Shown here: positions 1 through 5,992 of the stretch, in pieces
Layout of the letters: each line of letters starts with the position of its first letter
How positions within the stretch are numbered: the stretch's first letter is position 1
From: SAR86 cluster bacterium
GTDB taxonomy: Bacteria; Pseudomonadota; Gammaproteobacteria; Magnimaribacterales; D2472
DNA: 7,408 nucleotides
Reading direction: 5' to 3'
Assembly: GCA_016779285.1 (NCBI GenBank)
Contig: JADHNV010000047.1
Location: 1-7,408, forward strand
Translations under genes and position numbers: made by a program
The notes under the pieces: model-generated
The model's database searches: none
What the model was told of the DNA's origin: nothing
The model's input: only the letters and a program-made list of their open reading frames with translations

Positions 1-790
1 AAAATTAAATGCTTTTACGTTCCTTATGATGGAGGACCTAATTAGTGCTTTTGACATGATAGAAGCAGATGATAGTTTAAATGCTGTAATCATTTCCGGA
101 GCTGGTGGAGCATTTTGTGCTGGCGCTGATCTCAGTGGTGGTGAGGATACATTCAATCCATCCTTCGAGAATTTTGGAGTCACTGACAATGATTTTAGAA
201 GGGACTCTGGTGGCATTCTAACCTTGAAGATGTATAAATTCTTAAAACCAATAGTCTTTGCTTGCAATGGCGCCGCGGTTGGAATAGGTGCATCCATGCA
301 ACTCCCTGGAGACATTAGAATTGCATCCGAGGATGCTAGGTTTGGGTTTGTATTTAATAATAGAGGAATTGTGCCTGATGCATGCAGCAGTTGGTTTCTT
401 CCAAAAATTGTAGGAATCTCTAAAGCCCTAGATTTAACATTTTCAGGAAGAATTATTGAATCTCAGGAGGCTTTGGATATTTCATTAATTTCAAGCATTC
501 ATAAGCCAGAAGATTTACTTGATGATGCAATAAAGATTACTCGAGAACTGGTAGAAAAATCTGCACCTATCTCCATTGCCATTACCAGGCAAATGCTTTG
601 GAGATCCTTTGGCCAAAATCATCCTTATGATGCTCATATCATTGAAAGTAAGGCTATTGATTCTAGGGGGACATCAGAGGATGCAAAAGAGGGCGTCAAC
701 TCATTTTTAGAGAAGCGTCCAGCAGAATTTAAAAATCTTATTTCCAAAGATATGCCTGATTTTTTTCCATGGTGGGACGATAGAGACTAG
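1..790 (+). CDS. Enoyl-CoA hydratase/isomerase (crotonase) family protein, 5' end outside window
   Basis: This is a soluble crotonase-fold acyl-CoA enzyme, probably an enoyl-CoA hydratase or delta3-delta2-enoyl-CoA isomerase of fatty-acid degradation. The frame is open to the left edge, and the codons at 2-25 read KLNAFTFL, matching the conserved N-terminal crotonase motif. The ATG at 26 is therefore internal, and roughly 20-30 residues are missing. Counting from that ATG, the acyl-CoA/oxyanion-hole motif FCAGADL is at 29-35 region, the second loop NGAAVGIGAS at 81-90, and GIVPDACSSWFLPKIVG at 114-130. The two glutamates of classical hydratases (in GGGCEL and QPE of the rat enzyme) are not evident; Ser90 and Phe110 fall near those places. 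Asp118 sits where peroxisomal-type isomerases have their catalytic Glu. The gene ends 73 bases from the stop of fabB, which converges on it. The family call is firm; the exact reaction is not. Confidence 0.88.
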   Translation, partial: KLNAFTFLMMEDLISAFDMIEADDSLNAVIISGAGGAFCAGADLSGGEDTFNPSFENFGVTDNDFRRDSGGILTLKMYKFLKPIVFACNGAAVGIGASMQLPGDIRIASEDARFGFVFNNRGIVPDACSSWFLPKIVGISKALDLTFSGRIIESQEALDISLISSIHKPEDLLDDAIKITRELVEKSAPISIAITRQMLWRSFGQNHPYDAHIIESKAIDSRGTSEDAKEGVNSFLEKRPAEFKNLISKDMPDFFPWWDDRD

Positions 791-863
791 ACAAATAAAT
801 ACATCAGCTCAATCTAATCAATGAGTGGTTCTTGAATAGCTTGAAAATGTAATATGCTAATAA

Positions 864-2069
864 TTACCTGCTAAAAATTAGGCTTGCATTGGTTCCACCA
901 AAACCAAATGAATTGCTCATCACTGCATTTAATTTTTTTTCAATCATTGATTGAGAGATTTTTAACCCATCCGCTTCTTCAACCAAGTTATCTATATTGA
1001 TAGATGGGGCAATAAAGTCATGCTGCATCATAAGAATAGAGTAAATTGCTTCTTGAGCTCCGGTTGCACCAAGTGAGTGGCCTGTCATTGATTTAGTTGA
1101 GCCAATGATGGGAGCACTTCCTCCAAATACTTTTTTTATTGCGTTAAGCTCAGCAAGATCTCCAACAGGGGTGCTTGTGCCATGCGCATTTATGTAATCT
1201 ATATCTGATCCATGCATCTTCATTGCCTCACTCATGCACCTAGCTGCTCCATCTCCTGATGGTGTCACCATGTCAAATCCATCAGAGTTTGCGCAATAGC
1301 CTTGCAGTCTGGCGATAATGGGAGCATTCCGCTTAATGGCATGCTCTTCCTCTTCCAGGACAAGCATTCCAGCGCCACCGGCAATTACAAAACCATCTCT
1401 ATCTAGATCAAAAGGTCTAGAGGCTTTTTCAGGTGAATGATTATATTGTGAGGATAAGGCACCCATTGCATCAAACATTGATGATGAGGTCCAATGCTCT
1501 TGCTCCGCACCACCGGCAATAATAATATCTTGTTTCCCTAGTTGAATGAGTTCTGCAGCATGACCAATGCAATGTGCGCTCGTTGAACAGGCTGATGATA
1601 TAGAGTAGTTTACCCCTTGAAGCTTGAGAGTAGTCCCCAGAATAGCAGAAACAGTACTCCCCATTGTTTTGGTAACAGCATAAGGGCCAATTCTTTTGGG
1701 TCCCCTCGCTCTTGCAATGTCAGATGCTTCTATTTGAGCAGCAGAAGATGCACCGCCTGAACCAGCAACTATTCCAACTCTTTCTGGGGCCATCTCCTCA
1801 AGATTTATAGACGCATTGAGCAGCGCCTCTTGCGCAGCTAAATATCCAAATCCAGAGGCTTCACTCATAAAACGCAGAATCTTCCTGTCAATCAATTCAA
1901 ATAAATTGATATTTATTGATCCAGAAACATGGCTTCTAAAACCCATTTCTTCATACGTTGAATTCTTTGAAATTCCAGATCTTCCTTTCTTGAGACTTTC
2001 CAGTGTCTGTTGGACATTAGAGCCAATACAGGAAACAATTCCTAAGCCGGTTACAACAACATTCTTCAT
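864..2069 (-). CDS. fabB: 3-oxoacyl-[acyl-carrier-protein] synthase I (beta-ketoacyl-ACP synthase I)
   Basis: FabB is the cytosolic condensing enzyme of type II fatty acid synthesis. It elongates the cis-3-decenoyl-ACP made by FabA and so commits carbon to unsaturated fatty acids. The 401-residue protein matches the usual length (E. coli 406) and is alignable with FabB from MKNVVVTGLGIVS to the C-terminal SNSFGFGGTNASLIF. The thiolase-fold active site is complete: Cys161 in SISSACSTSAHCIGH, His296 in NAHGTSTPVGD, Lys326 in STKSMTG and His331 in TGHSLGATG. These correspond to E. coli Cys163, His298, Lys328 and His333. RDGFVIAGGAGM (224-235) is also typical. FabI-like, FabB and FabF enzymes look alike, but the close FabB similarity and the fabA neighbour favour FabB over FabF. 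The ATG shares one base with the fabA stop codon (TAATG), so translation is probably coupled. No strong ribosome binding site precedes it. Confidence 0.96.
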   Translation of the reverse strand: MKNVVVTGLGIVSCIGSNVQQTLESLKKGRSGISKNSTYEEMGFRSHVSGSININLFELIDRKILRFMSEASGFGYLAAQEALLNASINLEEMAPERVGIVAGSGGASSAAQIEASDIARARGPKRIGPYAVTKTMGSTVSAILGTTLKLQGVNYSISSACSTSAHCIGHAAELIQLGKQDIIIAGGAEQEHWTSSSMFDAMGALSSQYNHSPEKASRPFDLDRDGFVIAGGAGMLVLEEEEHAIKRNAPIIARLQGYCANSDGFDMVTPSGDGAARCMSEAMKMHGSDIDYINAHGTSTPVGDLAELNAIKKVFGGSAPIIGSTKSMTGHSLGATGAQEAIYSILMMQHDFIAPSINIDNLVEEADGLKISQSMIEKKLNAVMSNSFGFGGTNASLIFSR

Positions 2070-2590
2070 TAGAATTTGCTGGTATCTCTAAACAGTCCGA
2101 CTCTCAATCCATCTGCTGAATAAACGTGACGATCATCAACAAACATATTTCCGTCAGCAAATCCAACAACTGAACCTCTGTTAATAACTCGTTTTATATC
2201 TATTTCATACCTTACAATTTTTGCATTGGGCGTAACTTGACCAAAAAACTTGACTTTATCTGAGCCGAGAGCTCTTCCGTATCCGGGTAACTCAAGCCAA
2301 CATAGATAGAAGCCTAATAATTGCCACATAGCATCCAAACCAAGGCATCCGGGCATGACTGGATCAGATTTAAAATGAACATTAAAAAACCATAAGCTCT
2401 CGACTATATTGAGATGAGCAATAATTTTGCCTTTAGAATATTTTCCTGAAACCTTATCAATTTGATCAATTGAATCAAACATTAACATCTCATCGGCTGG
2501 TAGACGTCCATTATTGGGTCCAAATAAGTTCCCGTTACCACAGGAAACTAAGTCTTCCTTTGAATAGCTTGATGCAGGAATGAATGTCAT
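2069..2590 (-). CDS. fabA: 3-hydroxydecanoyl-[acyl-carrier-protein] dehydratase/isomerase
   Basis: FabA dehydrates 3-hydroxydecanoyl-ACP and isomerises trans-2- to cis-3-decenoyl-ACP, the branch point for anaerobic unsaturated fatty acid synthesis. It works as a cytosolic hot-dog-fold dimer. At 173 residues it is the family length (E. coli 172). The catalytic pair is present: His72 in WFFNVHF and Asp86 in PVMPGCLGLDAMWQL. The neighbouring stretch is nearly identical to E. coli FabA, which separates it from FabZ: FabZ is shorter and carries Glu in place of this Asp. The C-terminal VGLFRDTSKF is also FabA-like (VGLFQDTSAF in E. coli). Its ATG overlaps the stop of ispB by four bases (ATGA), and its stop overlaps the fabB start by one base. 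It is therefore the middle gene of a translationally coupled trio, directly upstream of its pathway partner. No FadR- or FabR-like operator was identified. Confidence 0.97.
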   Translation of the reverse strand: MTFIPASSYSKEDLVSCGNGNLFGPNNGRLPADEMLMFDSIDQIDKVSGKYSKGKIIAHLNIVESLWFFNVHFKSDPVMPGCLGLDAMWQLLGFYLCWLELPGYGRALGSDKVKFFGQVTPNAKIVRYEIDIKRVINRGSVVGFADGNMFVDDRHVYSADGLRVGLFRDTSKF

Positions 2591-3552
2591 ATTTTTCTTA
2601 TATGAGAAATATTAATTAAGTATAACAGTTCATTGTAGCAGGGATGATGCTTTAATTGATTCAGATACTTAAGAGTTTCATTTGTGTATTTATTCATTAA
2701 GCCGCTTAATTCTTTTTGCGTTTCATTAGTTTGTATTAATTGATGGATGAGTTTTATATCTTTTTTTAACAGTCTGGGTTGACCTAATTTTTTCAGGAGA
2801 AAATTCTTATCTTTTGTACTAGCATTTTGCAAAGCAAAATATAGTGGAAATGTTATTTTGCCTTCTCTAAAATCTTTAAGAGGAGTCTTTCCTGTATCAA
2901 GCCTGCTTTCATAATCTAAAATATCATCCTTAATTTGAAAAGCGGTACCAAGCGCTTTACCTAACAGACCAAATATTTTAATTTCTTTTTTTGAGTTGCT
3001 TGCAAGCATCGCTCCAGTTTTTGCTGATGCTTCAAAAAGCCTGCCTGTCTTTAAATAACTAATTTTTAACAGGTCATCCAGTGTGATGCATTGTTTTTTT
3101 TCAAAGAGAGATAATTGAATAATTTCGCCCCTAGCAATATCGTTAGTAGCATTTGCCAATTCGTCTAAAATAGATGAGATATTTAGCTTTACCATCAAAA
3201 TAAAGGCTTTTGAATATATAAAATCACCTATTAGGACGCTGTGTGAGTTTGTCCATACTTGATTAACAGACTGCATGCCTCGTCTGCGCTTTGATTCATC
3301 CACAACATCATCATGAACTAATGTTGCAGTATGCAAAAGCTCAATGACGCTTGCTAAAGCAACTCTTTTATTTGATTTAATTTTTGAAGATTTAGAGGCA
3401 AGCAAACATAACAGTGCCCTAGTTTTTTTTCCACGGGTACTAAAAATATACTCATAAAGTTCTTGAATGATTTTTTCACTGGCAAGCTCTTTTGCAATAT
3501 TAACTTGTACTCTATTAAGCTCAGCTTCTGTAGTTTTTTTAAGTATGTACAT
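2587..3552 (-). CDS. ispB: Long-chain all-trans polyprenyl diphosphate synthase (octaprenyl-type)
   Basis: This is a trans-isoprenyl diphosphate synthase that adds isopentenyl diphosphate units to farnesyl diphosphate, making the side chain of ubiquinone. It is all-alpha and cytosolic. The 321 residues match E. coli IspB (323). The first aspartate-rich motif is DDVVD at 81-85 within HTATLVHDDVVDESKRRRG; the second is DDILD at 209-213 within FQIKDDILDYE. GKKTRA (41-46) and KTGRLFEASAKTG (168-180) also match the family. The residue five places before the first motif is Ala76, a small side chain as in E. coli IspB, consistent with a long product. Exact chain length cannot be read from sequence. 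The gene is divergent from rplU, as in many Gammaproteobacteria, and heads an operon with fabA and fabB. The ATG gives the expected N-terminal length, although no clear ribosome binding site precedes it. Confidence 0.92.
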   Translation of the reverse strand: MYILKKTTEAELNRVQVNIAKELASEKIIQELYEYIFSTRGKKTRALLCLLASKSSKIKSNKRVALASVIELLHTATLVHDDVVDESKRRRGMQSVNQVWTNSHSVLIGDFIYSKAFILMVKLNISSILDELANATNDIARGEIIQLSLFEKKQCITLDDLLKISYLKTGRLFEASAKTGAMLASNSKKEIKIFGLLGKALGTAFQIKDDILDYESRLDTGKTPLKDFREGKITFPLYFALQNASTKDKNFLLKKLGQPRLLKKDIKLIHQLIQTNETQKELSGLMNKYTNETLKYLNQLKHHPCYNELLYLINISHIRKI

Positions 3553-3574
3553 TATTAGTTATTAGAAGTTAAAA

Positions 3575-3580
3575 ATTATA
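3575..3580 (-). promoter_or_regulatory. Candidate -10 element for the ispB-fabA-fabB operon
   Basis: On the minus strand these bases read TATAAT, a perfect sigma-70 -10 hexamer, ending 23 bases before the ispB ATG. A start point near 3568 would leave a leader of about 16 bases. No good -35 hexamer is present: the best 17-base-spaced candidate, ATAAGA at 3598-3603, matches the consensus at only three positions and lies inside the spacer of the rplU promoter. The sequence is AT-rich, so a chance match is possible. Confidence 0.45.
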
Positions 3581-3588
3581 CATAAGTA

Positions 3589-3617
3589 TTGATAATTTCT
3601 TATAGAAAGCGTATATT
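3589..3617 (+). promoter_or_regulatory. Sigma-70 promoter for rplU-rpmA-obgE
   Basis: TTGATA at 3589-3594 and TATATT at 3612-3617 are separated by exactly 17 bases, a near-consensus housekeeping promoter. Transcription would begin near 3624, giving a leader of about 15 bases before the rplU ATG at 3639. The leader contains AGAGAGA (3629-3635), a modest ribosome binding site. Because the likely start point lies downstream of the TTG at 3618, the promoter also argues against that codon as the start of rplU. Confidence 0.7.
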
Positions 3618-3638
3618 TTGCCACCTTTAGAGAGAACT

Positions 3639-3956
3639 ATGTACGCAGTAATAGAAGCAGGCGGAAAACAACATAAAGTCGAGCTAGGTCAAGTCCTAGA
3701 AGTTGACCTTATGCCAGATGAATCAGGGAGTGAGCATGCTTTTGAAAATGTAATGCTTTACGTTGATGGGGATGATGTGAAGATTGGGCAACCATACATA
3801 GAAAATGCAAAAGTGGTTGCAGAGGTGGTTGAAGAGGTCAAGGGCGAAAAAGTTTCAATTCTTAGATTTCGAAGAAGAAAGCATAGCATGAGAAAAATTG
3901 GTCATAGACAAAGATATACTCAAATTAAAATCAAAGAAATTAACTTAGGTAAATAG
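3639..3956 (+). CDS. rplU: Large ribosomal subunit protein bL21
   Basis: bL21 is a 23S rRNA-binding protein of the 50S subunit. The 105-residue product begins MYAVIEAGGKQHKVELGQ, matching E. coli L21 (103 residues, MYAVFQSGGKQHRV). It carries the conserved basic stretch KVSILRFRRRKHSMRKIGHRQ near the C-terminus, part of the rRNA contact surface (a 20-residue-scale block around residues 69-90). The start was set at the ATG at 3639, not the in-frame TTG at 3618: the family starts with MYA, and a near-consensus promoter places the transcript start after 3618. The gene is first in a three-gene operon. rpmA begins two bases after its stop codon, the usual bL21-bL27 pairing, which probably keeps the two proteins in equal supply. 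Confidence 0.97.
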   Translation: MYAVIEAGGKQHKVELGQVLEVDLMPDESGSEHAFENVMLYVDGDDVKIGQPYIENAKVVAEVVEEVKGEKVSILRFRRRKHSMRKIGHRQRYTQIKIKEINLGK

Positions 3957-3958
3957 CA

Positions 3959-4216
3959 ATGGCGCATAAGAAAGCAGGTGGTTCCAGTAAAAACGGAAGA
4001 GATTCAAACTCCAAGAGACTTGGTGTAAAGCGTTTTGGTGGACAAATAGTTAAACCTGGTGAAATTATAATTCGTCAACGCGGTACTAATACCCATCCAG
4101 GTGAAAATGTTGGTATGGGCAAAGATCACACTTTATTTGCCACCTCAGCTGGTCAAGTGCAATTCACTTACAAAGGCATCAAGCAAAAAAAGACAGTTAA
4201 CGTCATCTCCCAGTAA
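3959..4216 (+). CDS. rpmA: Large ribosomal subunit protein bL27
   Basis: bL27 is a 50S protein whose N-terminal tail reaches the peptidyl-transferase centre and helps position tRNA ends. The 85 residues are exactly the E. coli length and begin MAHKKAGGSSKNGRDSNSKR, with the signature block RLGVKRFGG at 20-28, then RQRGT at 39-43 and GRDHTLFA-like KDHTLFA at 56-62. There is no Firmicutes-type N-terminal extension needing cleavage; the mature AHKKAGG tail follows directly after Met. The ATG lies two bases after the rplU stop, and obgE begins three bases after the rpmA stop, so all three are very likely one transcript. Confidence 0.98.
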   Translation: MAHKKAGGSSKNGRDSNSKRLGVKRFGGQIVKPGEIIIRQRGTNTHPGENVGMGKDHTLFATSAGQVQFTYKGIKQKKTVNVISQ

Positions 4217-4219
4217 ATC

Positions 4220-5239
4220 ATGAACTTCATCGATGAAGCTCTGCTAGAAGCAAGGGCTGGAAACGGTGGCGCAGGATGTACAAGTTTTAGAAGAGAAAAA
4301 TTCATACCACGCGGTGGCCCTGATGGTGGGGATGGCGGCAAAGGTGGAGATATCATCTTTCGTGTCGATTCCAATCTCAACACTTTGGTGCATTTTCGAA
4401 ATCAAAAATACTTGATTGCTAAAAATGGTCAGTCAGGGGCCGGCAATAAGAAAACTGGACAAGATGCAGAAGACCTAGTAGTTATGGTTCCAAAGGGCAC
4501 TGTGATTTTCGATTCTATATCTAATCAACTCCTTTATGACTGTTGTGATGAAAATACTGATTATCTTGTAGCTAAAGGGGGCCAGGGTGGAGCAGGAAAC
4601 TTTAGATTTAAATCTAGCACTAATCAGGCGCCCAGGCGACATACTCCGGGCTGGCCCGGTGATGAATTTTCAATTAGGCTAGAGTTACGCTCTCTTGCAG
4701 ATGTAGGTTTGGTTGGATTTCCTAATGCTGGCAAATCCACTTTTTTAAACAGCGTTTCTGCAGCTCGACCTAAGATTGGTGATTATCCCTTTACTACCCT
4801 TCGTCCAAATCTAGGAACTGTTCAAATTCATGATACCTCTTTTATTATTGCTGATATTCCTGGACTAATTGAAGGTGCATCTGAAGGAGCAGGTTTGGGT
4901 TTGAACTTTTTAAAACATATTTCTAGGACAGGTCATTTGCTGATCTTGCTTGATCCACAAAATTTAGAGAGTTCAGTTGAAGAACAACTTGCTATTCTAA
5001 TTAATGAACTAAAAAGATATGATCCTGGCTTATTAGATAAAAGCATTTGGGTTGCTATCAATAAAAAAGATACCCTTGAAGAGGGAATGCAAAATCAGCT
5101 TATCGATCTTGTCCAGAATAAGATGTCTGCATTAGATATTAGCAATGAAGGGGTAGTTACTATTTCTGGTTTTACTGGTGATGAAACACGAACTTTGTTG
5201 GGTATGATAGCCAACAAGATGTCAGAGAGTAATGCTTAG
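4220..5239 (+). CDS. obgE: Obg family GTPase, 50S assembly factor
   Basis: Obg/CgtA is an essential GTPase that binds the 50S subunit late in assembly and is linked to ppGpp signalling. The N-terminal Obg fold (about 1-158) is glycine-rich, with FRREKFIPRGGPDGGDGG at 23-40. The G domain follows: G1 GFPNAGKS at 166-173, switch I DYPFTTLRP at 188-196 with Thr192/193, G3 DIPGLIEGASEGAGLG at 212-227, and G4 NKKD at 281-284. The G5 region reads ISGFTGD (315-321) where SA-x-x-G is usual. The protein is 339 residues, about 50 shorter than E. coli ObgE (390), because it stops soon after the G domain and lacks the acidic C-terminal tail. It follows rpmA by three bases in the standard bL21-bL27-Obg operon. 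Its stop codon overlaps that of the convergent rpsT. Confidence 0.96.
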   Translation: MNFIDEALLEARAGNGGAGCTSFRREKFIPRGGPDGGDGGKGGDIIFRVDSNLNTLVHFRNQKYLIAKNGQSGAGNKKTGQDAEDLVVMVPKGTVIFDSISNQLLYDCCDENTDYLVAKGGQGGAGNFRFKSSTNQAPRRHTPGWPGDEFSIRLELRSLADVGLVGFPNAGKSTFLNSVSAARPKIGDYPFTTLRPNLGTVQIHDTSFIIADIPGLIEGASEGAGLGLNFLKHISRTGHLLILLDPQNLESSVEEQLAILINELKRYDPGLLDKSIWVAINKKDTLEEGMQNQLIDLVQNKMSALDISNEGVVTISGFTGDETRTLLGMIANKMSESNA

Positions 5240-5245
5240 CTAAGC
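5234..5245. repeat. 12-bp perfect palindrome spanning the obgE and rpsT stop codons
   Basis: GCTTAGCTAAGC reads the same on both strands. It contains the obgE stop TAG (5237-5239, +) and the rpsT stop TAA (5238-5236, -). With no loop it would make a poor RNA hairpin, and no T-run follows on either strand, so it is not called a terminator. Confidence 0.8.
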
Positions 5246-5499
5246 GCTTTTACTGCTTTGACAAGTCGACTTTTGGTTCTAGCAGCAGCATTTTTGTGTA
5301 TCACTTTCTTTGCAGCAGTTGAATCTAATACTTTTTGAGCGGTTTTTAATAATTCAGTTGCTGATTCCTTATTGTTTTCAGCTATAGCATTACGAACAGC
5401 TTTGACAGCTGTTCTTGCTTGAGATCTTTGAGAATGCTTAAGTATATATCTATCAGCATTCTGACGAGCTCTTTTAATTGATTGTTTACTGTTAGCCAT
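5236..5499 (-). CDS. rpsT: Small ribosomal subunit protein bS20
   Basis: bS20 is a helical 16S rRNA-binding protein of the 30S body. The 87 residues equal the E. coli length. The family pattern is clear: MANSKQSIKRARQ at the N-terminus, a very Lys/Arg/Ala-rich helical body, and KKVIHKNAAARTKSRLVKAV at about 64-83, matching the conserved IHKNKAARHKSRL block. The start is ATG, not the UUG used by E. coli rpsT in its translational control. The ribosome binding site is weak (AAAGA close to the ATG). It is the last gene of the leftward smpB-ssrA-rpsT series, and its stop overlaps that of obgE coming the other way. Confidence 0.96.
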   Translation of the reverse strand: MANSKQSIKRARQNADRYILKHSQRSQARTAVKAVRNAIAENNKESATELLKTAQKVLDSTAAKKVIHKNAAARTKSRLVKAVKALS

Positions 5500-5521
5500 A
5501 TCTTTAAATATTAGATGCGCT

Positions 5522-5550
5522 AGTTTAATGATCTTAAATTAATCTGTCTA
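5522..5550 (-). promoter_or_regulatory. Candidate sigma-70 promoter for rpsT with GC-rich discriminator
   Basis: On the minus strand, TAGACA (5550-5545) and TAAACT (5527-5522) are spaced by 17 bases. The discriminator after the -10 reads AGCGC, unusually GC-rich for this AT-rich region and typical of stringently controlled ribosomal genes. Transcription would begin near 5515, about 16 bases before the ATG. The rest of the 101-base interval between rpsT and ssrA (5500-5600) shows no gene and no clear terminator. Confidence 0.5.
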
Positions 5551-5600
5551 CTTTTATTTATCTCTAACCATTTAAGAGTAGAACTGTATTGAAATAAATA

Positions 5601-5950
5601 TGGTGGAGGCGGCGGGAATTGAACCCGCGTCCGTTAGTTCTTCAACCTGACTTCTACATGCTTAGCTCGTTCATTATGTTTCACCTTAATGACCCGAAGA
5701 GCAGGGTATTAAAGGCTAGTCTAAATTAATTTTCGCGTTACTGTGTTAAGACTCCACAGCAAAACTAGACTATGTATTTTGCCAATGCTTCAAACCATAG
5801 ACAATTCTTGCATTGGTTAGCCAATTAAGCGGCTAAAGCGTAGTTGTCGTTTTCTGCAACTAATTTTTTTGTAGTATGTTTTACAAGAGTTACCACAATC
5901 TTGGCATGCGCTTTGGAATCCAATAAAAACGTCGAACCCAATTCGCCCCC
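5601..5950 (-). ncRNA. ssrA: Transfer-messenger RNA (tmRNA, SsrA)
   Basis: tmRNA enters stalled ribosomes as an alanyl-tRNA mimic, then serves as template for a degradation tag. This one-piece form is 350 nt (E. coli 363). The 5' end GGGGGCG (5950-5944) pairs with 3' CGCCUCC followed by encoded ACCA (ending at 5601), giving a seven-pair acceptor stem with a G3-U pair, the alanine identity element. The T arm is GCGGG-UUCAAUU-CCCGC (5628-5612). The conserved GGACGCGGG and CUAAGCAUGUAG segments precede it. The tag frame starts at GCA 5857. Downstream lie pairings that fit the usual helices and pseudoknots: 5782-5788 with 5810-5816 (7 bp), 5717-5723 with 5766-5772 (7 bp), and a CTGTG/CACAG hairpin (5741-5745 with 5755-5759) within the latter. 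It sits 29 bases after smpB, the gene for its protein partner. Confidence 0.97.
5825..5857 (-). other. tmRNA tag-peptide reading frame
   Basis: Ten codons from resume codon GCA (5857-5855) to TAA (5827-5825) encode AENDNYALAA. After the alanine carried by tmRNA itself, the tag would be AAENDNYALAA, compared with AANDENYALAA in E. coli. The C-terminal ALAA needed for recognition by ClpXP/ClpAP-type proteases is intact. Upstream of the resume codon the sequence UUAGUU keeps the conserved UAGU-type element that sets the frame. Confidence 0.93.
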
Positions 5951-5962
5951 ATGGGGTGAACG

Positions 5963-5992
5963 ATTATATATGAAAATGATTAACGATTTGAA
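5963..5992 (-). promoter_or_regulatory. Candidate ssrA promoter
   Basis: On the minus strand there is a perfect TATAAT at 5968-5963 and a weaker TTCAAA at 5992-5987 (four of six consensus matches), with an 18-base spacer. The -35 lies inside the last codons of smpB. The start point would be near 5957, leaving a leader of about seven bases to be removed from the tmRNA precursor. This would allow ssrA to be expressed independently of smpB. Confidence 0.55.

Noticed and set aside
26..28. ATG at 26 as the start of the crotonase gene
   Set aside because: The same frame is open upstream to base 2 and encodes KLNAFTFL, the conserved crotonase N-terminal motif, so the real start is before the window.
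849..867. GTAAT/ATTAC hairpin between the crotonase and fabB genes as a terminator
   Set aside because: It has only five AT-rich pairs with a nine-base loop and no T-run on either side.
1816..2091. Open frame on the plus strand, 91 codons
   Set aside because: It lies antisense to the well-supported fabB start region and resembles no protein I know.
3618..3638. TTG start adding seven residues to bL21
   Set aside because: bL21 proteins begin MYA-, which matches the ATG at 3639, and the probable transcript starts after 3618.
4168..4383. Proline-rich open frame on the minus strand, 71 codons
   Set aside because: It is the antisense reading of the glycine-rich Obg N-terminus (Gly codons read as Pro), hence a shadow.
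5601..5675. Possible tRNA gene from the T-arm and CCA end
   Set aside because: No matching D and anticodon arms are nearby; the partner acceptor strand is 350 bases away and the tag frame lies between, so this is the tmRNA 3' domain.
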